A stretch of DNA of 6,192 nucleotides from Methylomicrobium sp. (GTDB lineage Bacteria > Pseudomonadota > Gammaproteobacteria > Methylococcales > Methylomonadaceae): contig SLIO01000087.1 of NCBI GenBank assembly GCA_007135635.1, positions 1 through 6,192 on the forward strand, read 5' to 3'. The notes beneath the pieces were generated by a model. That model was not told the origin of the DNA. It ran no database searches and worked only from the letters and a program-made list of their open reading frames with translations. The position numbers were made by a program, and so were the translations under genes. Each line of letters starts with the position of its first letter. The first letter of the stretch is position 1. This document shows, piece after piece, positions 1 through 5,096 of this stretch.

Positions 1-327
1 CCGATTATCAGAATCGAGTCTGGCTTCTAAGTCATCAGTAAAACGCAGCATCGGTGTTTTGAAAATCGCCCAAAGATAGTCGTCGGAAACATTTTTCAAC
101 TCGCCGCCTTCGGCACTAATCGCTTGCTGCAGTTTTTCCCAGGCTTCTTCCACCGAAAGGCCTCCGAAGGCTATTGGCTCGATGTCGCCCTGTTCGCTGT
201 TTACGCAATTAGGCGAACCCGGGCAATTTTTCAAGTGCCCATCGACCAAACCGGGCGCGCTTTCCGCTTGAGCATTTTTAATAAACCACGCAAAACATAG
301 CATTATCAATATCTCCCGTTTAATCAT
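1..327 (-). CDS. DUF1499 family secreted protein (3' end cut by window edge)
   Basis: The first 109 residues of a DUF1499 protein are visible; the C-terminus lies outside the window. The N-terminus MIKRE, then ILIMLCFAWFI, then KNAQA before ESAPG reads as a Sec signal peptide with cleavage after residue 21, so the mature protein is probably periplasmic. The family signature CPGSPNCVNS follows at residues 35-44, and the second conserved block, LRFTDDLEARLD, starts near residue 94. The biochemical role of DUF1499 is not established. The ATG at 327 overlaps the stop of the upstream SRPBCC gene by 8 nt, which suggests translational coupling. An in-frame ATG at 303 has a better spaced GGGAG, but starting there would remove the charged n-region of the signal peptide, so 327 is preferred. 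Family assignment is firm; function is unknown. Confidence 0.88.
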   Translation of the reverse strand, partial: MIKREILIMLCFAWFIKNAQAESAPGLVDGHLKNCPGSPNCVNSEQGDIEPIAFGGLSVEEAWEKLQQAISAEGGELKNVSDDYLWAIFKTPMLRFTDDLEARLDSDNR

Positions 328-784
328 CACTCCCCCATTTTGCCTTGATATAGTCGTGCCGGACCGCAAAAATCCGGTCGAGCCTGTCGGCGATCAATAT
401 ACGATTAAGTATAACGCCAAGCCAACCCAAAGGCATCGCATAAAACATAATATCTTCCAAAACGACGCCGTGGCCTTGCTGGGTCAGGCGGACTTCATGA
501 CTCCAAAATTTGAAAGGCCCGATGCGCTGTTGATAAATAAAATAATTCGGTTCGTCGCAGTGGCAAATTTCGGAAAGCCATGTCATCGGAAAGCCGAATA
601 CCGCCGTCATGCGATACGCAATCAATAAACCGGCATAAATTCGATCAGGAACATCGGACGTAATTTTCACATTGAAAAACTCCGGTGTAATGTCATTGAG
701 ATGATAGGGCGACGAAAAAAAAACCCACGCTTCCGGCAAAGAAAGCCTCAATGATTGACGTCGATAAAGGCGATATAGCTTCAC
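320..784 (-). CDS. SRPBCC-fold (START-like/cyclase-dehydrase type) protein
   Basis: A complete 154-residue protein of the SRPBCC ligand-binding superfamily. It has the usual single-domain layout: an opening strand and helix with SLPEAWVFFSSPYHLNDITP (residues 11-30), the central GPFKFWSHE (89-97), the DIMFYAMPLGWLG stretch (111-123), and the long C-terminal helix with LDRIFAVRHDYIKAKW (135-150). Members of this group have a deep hydrophobic pocket; the ligand here cannot be told from sequence. There is no signal peptide, so it is probably cytoplasmic. The start is GTG at 784 inside a GTGA overlap with the blc stop. No clear Shine-Dalgarno precedes it, as expected for reinitiation after blc, and the domain begins almost at once, which supports this start. 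The following DUF1499 gene overlaps by 8 nt. It is the middle gene of a three-gene operon. Confidence 0.9.
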   Translation of the reverse strand: MKLYRLYRRQSLRLSLPEAWVFFSSPYHLNDITPEFFNVKITSDVPDRIYAGLLIAYRMTAVFGFPMTWLSEICHCDEPNYFIYQQRIGPFKFWSHEVRLTQQGHGVVLEDIMFYAMPLGWLGVILNRILIADRLDRIFAVRHDYIKAKWGSDD

Positions 785-1302
785 GGTGTTTGTGATTGCT
801 CGGTATAAATCAACTGCTCAACCGCAAAATCTAACTCCTTTGCTTGAGCTACCAACCGCTCGATAATCTCAGGGGCTAGCGTCGGCGTCCGCGATAAAAT
901 CCATAAATAATCGCGGTCTGGACCTGCGATCATCGCATAACTATAGTTCTCCTTATCCAATGCAATGATGTTGTAACCGCCGTAAAACGGCCCGAAAAAA
1001 GAAACTTTCAGACGGCCGACATCGGGTCGCCCGACGAAATAAGCTTTACCTTCGGCGCTATCCCATTCTTGGTATTCGGTATTGTAACCCTTATTAATTA
1101 CCTTAAGACCGCCATCTTCTCTCAAACTGTATTCGGCGGAAACATGGGTCAAACCTCTTTCGAAGCGATGGTCGAGACGGGCTATCTCATACCATTTACC
1201 CAAATAGCGCTCGACTTCGAAATTACCGACCGGCGTAATACCTTCCGGCAAATCGACACAGCCGGTCAAAAACAACAGCCCAAGTAAAATAATACGTTTC
1301 AT
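781..1302 (-). CDS. blc: Lipocalin, outer-membrane lipoprotein (Blc type)
   Basis: A complete 173-residue bacterial lipocalin. Residues 1-15 are a lipoprotein signal: positive KR, a hydrophobic stretch, then the lipobox LTGC with the lipidated Cys at 15. The +2 residue is Val, not Asp, which favours Lol-dependent delivery to the outer membrane. The lipocalin motif GKWYEIARLDHRFERG spans 35-50, followed by NKGYN (70-74) and the C-terminal YLWILSRTP (132-140). Length matches the E. coli Blc family. These proteins bind lysophospholipids or fatty acids and are linked to membrane stress; the ligand here is inferred from the family. The ATG at 1302 has AGGA about 5 nt upstream, a good ribosome site. 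It heads a tight operon with the SRPBCC and DUF1499 genes (4-nt GTGA overlap). The phrB gene lies upstream on the same strand but is separated by a large repeat element. Confidence 0.95.
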   Translation of the reverse strand: MKRIILLGLLFLTGCVDLPEGITPVGNFEVERYLGKWYEIARLDHRFERGLTHVSAEYSLREDGGLKVINKGYNTEYQEWDSAEGKAYFVGRPDVGRLKVSFFGPFYGGYNIIALDKENYSYAMIAGPDRDYLWILSRTPTLAPEIIERLVAQAKELDFAVEQLIYTEQSQTP

Positions 1303-1451
1303 AGCTTTCCTGTGTTGAAAGAAACATTAAATTTTTTTGAATGACCTGATTAATGAAAAACGATCACAGTCTCTTAGGAACGAGCATGAAATAACTTCGA
1401 CAACTGTTAGAACGGAGTTCGGTGACTCGATTGACAGGTGTCGGCGGCAGG

Positions 1452-1478
1452 GCAGATTTTTGCTCCTGCAAAATCTGC
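1452..1478. repeat. Internal hairpin 1 of the repeat element
   Basis: GCAGATTTT (1452-1460) pairs with AAAATCTGC (1470-1478). T1461 is bulged and GC/GC closes a TCCT tetraloop (1464-1467), giving 11 base pairs in all. It lies in the centre of the larger inverted repeat. Without a T-run after it in either direction it does not look like a classical terminator. Confidence 0.6.
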
Positions 1479-1482
1479 ATTC

Positions 1483-1498
1483 ATGCCATCCTTGGCAT
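1483..1498. repeat. Internal hairpin 2 of the repeat element
   Basis: ATGCCA (1483-1488) pairs with TGGCAT (1493-1498) around the loop TCCT, the same loop sequence as hairpin 1. A short direct repeat, GCATTCA (1477-1483 and 1495-1501), straddles it. The stem is only six pairs, so it is weak alone but fits the folded core of the element. Confidence 0.45.
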
Positions 1499-1654
1499 TC
1501 AGATTCTGCCGTCAAGCCTACATGGACGTATTCACGGCGTCCTGTCAAGCGAGTCACCGAACTGCCCCAAAGCCTACTACTTGTATAAGTTATTTTGTGC
1601 ATATTCCTTTACGTTCAATTTTTTTGCACTCAGCAATGGGATTTTGCCATCGTT

Positions 1655-3010
1655 TTAAATGCCGCGAAACATCGCCTTGGCCTTTTCGCTCTCGAGCCTG
1701 TGATCGACGATCGGTTTCGGATAATCGCAGGCCGCAAACTTTTTATCCCAGTGGTGAATAATACCCGGTGCGAACGGTCGCAACTCAGGTATCCAACGGT
1801 AAATATAGGCACAATCCGCATCGAACTTTTGTTGTTGCAGCCAAGGATTGAAAATTCTGAAATACGGCTGAGCGTCGCAACCGGTCGATGCGGCCCACTG
1901 CCAGTTACCGTTATTCACGCAGGGGTCGTAATCGACTAAGTGCTGCGCGAAATAACGCTCGCCCCAACGCCAACTGATATGCAAATCCTTAACTAAAAAA
2001 GACGCGGTAATCATCCTCACCCGATTATGCATATAGCCGGTTTGATTCAATTCGCTCATACCGGCATCGACGATCGGAAAACCGGTCCTTCCCTCAGTCC
2101 AGGCATGGAATCGAGATCGATCATTCTGCCACGGCAAGGCGTCATATTTCCGCACGAAAGCATGCCCAAATACTTCGGGAAAATGGTAACCGATATGCGT
2201 AAAAAAATCGCGCCAGTAAAATTGACGCAATAAGGGGTGGTCGACACCCAATACAAATTGTACGGCATGATAGACTTCGCGTATCGAAACGGTTCCGAAT
2301 TTCAAATGCGCCGACAACAGACTAGTTGAGGCTAAAGCCGGGTAATCCCGCCGATTTTGATACTCTTTAAGGTTTTCCATGGCATCTAAGATTGCCAACG
2401 CATGACTTCGCCCGCCCTGCACGTTCGGACCGGCATTTGTTTTAAGCGACTCGTAGTCGTACAGGGTGCATTCCGGCAGCGCAGAAAAACGGCCGCCCAC
2501 CAAAGCCTGCGGCAAGCCGACAGGAATTCTTCGAGCATTATTGTAAAAAGCCGTAAACACTTTATAAGCCGAGCCATCGCTTTTCAGTGCCTGTTCCGGC
2601 TCGTTCAATAACACATCCGCGCAAGCATGCCATTCGATGCCGAGCTCCATGCAAATTTGTTGTAATCGATAATCGCGATGCCGACTGAACGGCGTATAGT
2701 CGCGATTTACAAAAACGGCCTCGATGCCGCAGGCAAGCACCCATTCTTTTACGATTTTCTCAGGCTCGCCGTATAAAATAAATAACGATGCACCTCGCTC
2801 GTGAAGCTGCTGCTGCAAATCGTCCAGGCTCTGCAGCATGAATTGCAGCGCCGGCCTGCTTTGGTAAGGATGATCATCAATCTGCGCCGGATCAAAGATA
2901 AAGCAGGCCAGCACTTGTTCCGACAAGCGCAATGCTTCATTGAGAGCCGTGTTGTCATCTATACGCATATCGCGGCGAAAGATATAAAGTGTTTTGTTAT
3001 AACAGGTCAT
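1655..3010 (-). CDS. phrB: Deoxyribodipyrimidine photolyase (class I CPD photolyase)
   Basis: A complete 451-residue enzyme that uses blue/near-UV light and reduced FAD to split cyclobutane pyrimidine dimers in DNA. The N-terminal alpha/beta antenna domain starts with LYIFRRDMRIDDN (8-20). The FAD-binding helical domain includes SAHLKFGTVSIREV (233-246), FYWRDFFTHIGYHFPEVF (264-281), TGFPIVDAGM (309-318), TGYMHNRVRMITASFLVKDL (324-343) and NNGNWQWAASTGCDAQPYF (366-384). Aligning by eye to E. coli PhrB with a constant offset of 12, the electron-transfer tryptophans W306/W359/W382 correspond to W294/W347/W370, and the FAD-contacting N378 to N366, so it looks active. Length is close to the E. 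coli enzyme (about 470). The ATG at 3010 directly precedes the conserved first strand; no strong Shine-Dalgarno is visible. It is divergent from the NADH dehydrogenase-like gene and upstream of the blc operon on the same strand. The antenna cofactor cannot be decided from this reading. Confidence 0.97.
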   Translation of the reverse strand: MTCYNKTLYIFRRDMRIDDNTALNEALRLSEQVLACFIFDPAQIDDHPYQSRPALQFMLQSLDDLQQQLHERGASLFILYGEPEKIVKEWVLACGIEAVFVNRDYTPFSRHRDYRLQQICMELGIEWHACADVLLNEPEQALKSDGSAYKVFTAFYNNARRIPVGLPQALVGGRFSALPECTLYDYESLKTNAGPNVQGGRSHALAILDAMENLKEYQNRRDYPALASTSLLSAHLKFGTVSIREVYHAVQFVLGVDHPLLRQFYWRDFFTHIGYHFPEVFGHAFVRKYDALPWQNDRSRFHAWTEGRTGFPIVDAGMSELNQTGYMHNRVRMITASFLVKDLHISWRWGERYFAQHLVDYDPCVNNGNWQWAASTGCDAQPYFRIFNPWLQQQKFDADCAYIYRWIPELRPFAPGIIHHWDKKFAACDYPKPIVDHRLESEKAKAMFRGI

Positions 3011-3127
3011 CAGTTGCCGATGTCATTTTATGCTCGCCAGTCTATCCTTAAATTTTTCGAACGCCAATCTCAGGCGATAATATATACTTCGATCTCAGTA
3101 ACCAGGACTTCCTAAGCCAGCAAAACC
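3011..3127. promoter_or_regulatory. Divergent promoter region between phrB and the NADH dehydrogenase-like gene
   Basis: This 117-bp region must hold start signals for both flanking genes. Toward phrB (minus), TTGGCG (3067-3062) and TAGACT (3044-3039), 17 bp apart, each match the sigma-70 consensus at 4 of 6 positions, giving a leader of about 20 nt. Toward the plus-strand gene, GATAAT (3076-3081), followed by TATATA, is a plausible -10, but no good -35 stands at the right distance. A small palindrome, CGCC-7-GGCG (3062-3076), overlaps the phrB -35 and abuts the plus-strand -10, so one bound protein could affect both. All of this is motif reading by eye. Confidence 0.3.
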
Positions 3128-4303
3128 ATGAATACGACTGCCATGCACGACACCATTGACAGCTCCGAGATCCAAGGCGGCCACCCGTTACATGTCATCA
3201 TCGTCGGGGGCGGCTATGCGGGTTTGTCGGCATTGATAACGCTGAGAAAAGCCGCACCCGATGCACGCATCACGTTGATCGATCCGAAACCTTGGCACTT
3301 GATCATCACAAGACTACACGAGACCTTACATAGCCCCCTGGAAAGCATTCGCATTTCATATAAGGCATTGGCCGAACGTTTTCGATTCGACCACCAGCAA
3401 TACGCCGTCGATATCGATGAAAACCGGCTAAAAGACTGGCAGGATCAACGAACTATTAAGATCGACACAGAAACGCTGCCCTTTGATTTTTTGCTAATAG
3501 CAACCGGCGCCTCTTCCAGCATGCCGCTTCGCCAGCCGCATCTTTATGATTTAACCGCATTGACACTGAATTCAGGGGCAGAAATTCTAGAACGCTTTGT
3601 TAGCAATGACGGTCCGGAAAAAACAATCAACCTCATTGGAGGGGGCCCGACCGGCATCCAGTTCGCGTTTGAAATAGACCATGTCTTAAAAGCCATGCAT
3701 GCCGATTTTCGGCTAAATGTGTACGATGCGCATGTAAAATTGCTGGGCCAATTTCCGCATGCATTAGGCGACTATGTCGAACAGCGTATGATCGGAAAAC
3801 GCATCGCGTTTATGCCGGAATGGCATTTTGAAAACCCCGCAGACCAAACGGCAAGTCTGGTCCATAAACAGGGCGAACGCCGGGAGATTGCGGATTCGCA
3901 TTTGACCTTGCTGCTTACCGGAAAAAAACCGAAAACCTTATGGCACGCCAACAGTTCCGGGCAAGTTTGTTTAGACAAGCAAACATTGACACGGATTTTT
4001 ACCGCCGGCGATTGTTCTCATTACGACCTGATGGGTTCAAACTCGATGACCGCTCAGTCGGCCTTGCGCAAAGGTCGGGCCGCCGCTAAAAACATTTTGC
4101 TGCAAGCCGGATTGACCCGTTTTTGTTTGCCTTACATGCACCGGGATATCGGCTATGTATTGAGCCTTGGCCCCTCAGATGCAGTCGGCTGGGTCGGCAA
4201 CACCGGTAACATCGTCAAAGGCGTACCCGCCTACCTGATCAAGGAAACAACCGAAATGCAATACGATCTTTTGCTATCCGGAGTCGATAGCTATATCGGT
4301 TAA
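3128..4303 (+). CDS. FAD-dependent NADH dehydrogenase-like oxidoreductase (NDH-2/pyridine nucleotide-disulfide family)
   Basis: A complete 391-residue flavoprotein with two dinucleotide-binding folds. The FAD fold starts at residue 22, HVIIVGGGYAGLSAL (GxGxxG-type 27-32), with D52 at the end of strand 2, and ATGA at 125-128. The NAD(P)H fold has GGGPTG at 171-176. The second FAD motif is FTAGDCSH (291-298), followed by AQSALRKGRAAAKNI (309-323). This order is that of type II NADH:quinone dehydrogenases and close relatives, which pass electrons from NADH to membrane quinone without pumping protons. In NDH-2 the last motif is usually AQxAxQxG; here the second Gln is Arg314, so quinone use is less certain and the electron acceptor is left open. 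There is no transmembrane segment; membrane association would need the C-terminal region. The 21 residues before the fold are unusual, and no clear ribosome site precedes ATG 3128. Met6 is an alternative start. msrQ follows after 139 bp on the same strand. Confidence 0.83.
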   Translation: MNTTAMHDTIDSSEIQGGHPLHVIIVGGGYAGLSALITLRKAAPDARITLIDPKPWHLIITRLHETLHSPLESIRISYKALAERFRFDHQQYAVDIDENRLKDWQDQRTIKIDTETLPFDFLLIATGASSSMPLRQPHLYDLTALTLNSGAEILERFVSNDGPEKTINLIGGGPTGIQFAFEIDHVLKAMHADFRLNVYDAHVKLLGQFPHALGDYVEQRMIGKRIAFMPEWHFENPADQTASLVHKQGERREIADSHLTLLLTGKKPKTLWHANSSGQVCLDKQTLTRIFTAGDCSHYDLMGSNSMTAQSALRKGRAAAKNILLQAGLTRFCLPYMHRDIGYVLSLGPSDAVGWVGNTGNIVKGVPAYLIKETTEMQYDLLLSGVDSYIG

Positions 4304-4407
4304 ACGAACAAGATAACTATTGTCTTATGTTAATGAAGTGGTAAGTTATAAATTAAGCCACGGTTAAGATTGGCTTCAAAATAACAAAACCAACCGGTGA
4401 TTGCCCC

Positions 4408-4446
4408 ATGAATAATCACGGATATACAAACTCGGCGGTCGGATGA
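4408..4446 (+). CDS. Possible 12-codon leader ORF coupled to msrQ
   Basis: ATG at 4408 opens a 12-residue frame, MNNHGYTNSAVG, whose TGA (4444-4446) overlaps the msrQ start as ATGA. GGTGA lies 7 nt upstream of its ATG, a better ribosome site than anything directly before msrQ. It could drive msrQ translation by reinitiation. The peptide resembles nothing I know, and a short ORF with such an overlap can arise by chance. Confidence 0.25.
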   Translation: MNNHGYTNSAVG

Positions 4447-5096
4447 CTAAGTTATCGACCTTCGAAATCAAATGCATCATTTTTGTCATCGCCTTGATCC
4501 CGTTGCTGGTGATGCTGTGGAACGCCTTGACCGACTCGCTCGGGCCTAACCCGGTCGAAGCATTGGCGCAAGAAAGCGGCATCTGGTCATTGCGTTTTTT
4601 ATTAATGACGCTCGCGTTTACGCCCGCTAAAATGATCTTCAATCAACCCGGTCTGCAAAAATACCGTCGAATCATCGCCTTGTTCACTTTTTTCTATTGT
4701 TCGGTGCATTTACTGGTCTTCATTGGCTTAGAGCATTCGTTTAGTTTTAGTCTAATTGCCGAAGATCTCTATACCAGTCCCATTGCATTAGTAGGTTTAT
4801 TGGCCTATCTGCTGCTCGTTCCGCTAACCGTCACATCGACCAATAACATGATGAGGAAACTCGGAAAAAACTGGAAAAAACTGCACAGTGTGGTCTATGT
4901 GATTGGCTTGCTCGCTATTTTGCATTTCGCCTTGACCGTTAAAGCCGACCTGACCCGGCCTTTACTCTATGGTTTCATTCTGTTGACCTTGTTTGTAATA
5001 AGAGGTGTCGTCAGGAACAGAAAAAAAATGCCGGCATGCAAAACCGAAGCTGCTAAGAATCAACGATCGCCAGAGCAACCGCTTCCGCCACCTTGA
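4443..5096 (+). CDS. msrQ: MsrQ, haem-b membrane subunit of the periplasmic methionine sulfoxide reductase system
   Basis: A complete 217-residue integral membrane protein of the MsrQ (YedZ) family. MsrQ brings electrons from the quinone pool or a flavin reductase to the molybdopterin enzyme MsrP, which repairs oxidised methionine in periplasmic proteins. Seen here: a first membrane helix (about 10-30), the signature GPNPVEAL-QESGIWSLRFLL (34-54), LAFTPAK (57-63), YRRIIALFTFFYCSVHLLVF (74-93), VPLTVTSTNNMMRKLGKNWKKLHSVVY (126-152) and HFALTVKADL (161-170), with about six helices in all. H89, H148 and H161 match the haem-ligand histidines H91, H151 and H164 of E. coli. The frame upstream of ATG 4443 is closed at 4413-4415, so the start is secure. 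msrP is not the preceding gene, which is unusual. The last 14 residues lie antisense to the neighbouring COG2509 gene and form a polar Pro-rich tail with no membrane role. Confidence 0.94.
   Translation: MTKLSTFEIKCIIFVIALIPLLVMLWNALTDSLGPNPVEALAQESGIWSLRFLLMTLAFTPAKMIFNQPGLQKYRRIIALFTFFYCSVHLLVFIGLEHSFSFSLIAEDLYTSPIALVGLLAYLLLVPLTVTSTNNMMRKLGKNWKKLHSVVYVIGLLAILHFALTVKADLTRPLLYGFILLTLFVIRGVVRNRKKMPACKTEAAKNQRSPEQPLPPP

Larger units (their letters stand above)
1376..1608. mobile_element. MITE-like/REP-like inverted-repeat element (non-autonomous)
   Basis: The two halves of this stretch are reverse complements. The inner arms 1416-1438 and 1541-1563 pair at 22 of 23 positions; the single mismatch is A1430 opposite G1549. 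The arms begin with TTCGGTGACTCG and end with TTGACAGG, allowing for that mismatch. Outside an asymmetric break (1411-1415 against 1564-1573) pairing resumes: 1408-1410/1574-1576, 1400-1403/1581-1584, AAATAACTT at 1389-1397 with 1587-1595, and AGGAA at 1376-1380 with TTCCT at 1604-1608. The 102-bp centre (1439-1540) holds further small hairpins. No transposase is encoded and no target-site duplication is evident at either possible boundary. Non-autonomous mobile or dispersed palindromic repeats have this form. I recall translations of similar sequence in methanotroph genomes, but copy number could not be checked. A bidirectional transcript-processing or termination role is possible. Confidence 0.6.
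1303..1654. other. 352-bp intergenic region between phrB and blc
   Basis: No convincing gene is present. About 233 bp (1376-1608) is the inverted-repeat element described separately. The remaining blc-proximal part (1303-1375) contains the AGGA ribosome site of blc and, on the minus strand, a TTTAAT that could act as a -10 box (1326-1331), beside an A/T run (1328-1338). No good -35 is visible, so a blc promoter here is only suggested. The phrB-proximal part (1609-1654) shows no hairpin with a following T-run on the minus strand, so no intrinsic terminator for phrB can be assigned outside the repeat. Several open frames on both strands cross the repeat, but they follow its palindromic symmetry and lack ribosome sites or recognisable domains. 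Confidence 0.75.

Noticed and set aside
301..303. Alternative DUF1499 start at the ATG at 303
   Set aside because: Better Shine-Dalgarno spacing, but it removes the positively charged signal-peptide start seen from 327.
1389..1595. Integron attC-like site
   Set aside because: A long imperfect inverted repeat resembles attC in outline, but no matching GTTRRRY/RYYYAAC core pair is present at the ends and there is no integrase nearby.
1327..1602. Open frame of 91 codons on the minus strand, and plus-strand frames (1337-1588, 1422-1658, 1438-1761), across the intergenic repeat
   Set aside because: They follow the palindrome, lack ribosome sites and domains, and several frames on both strands are open at once, which fits a non-coding repeat rather than a gene.
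2027..2611. Plus- and minus-strand frames of 63-70 codons under phrB
   Set aside because: Shadow frames of a highly conserved complete photolyase, with no independent coding evidence.
4355..4376. Hairpin AAGCCA/TGGCTT after the NDH-2-like gene, as a terminator
   Set aside because: The stem is six pairs with a 10-nt loop and no following T-run; too weak to call.
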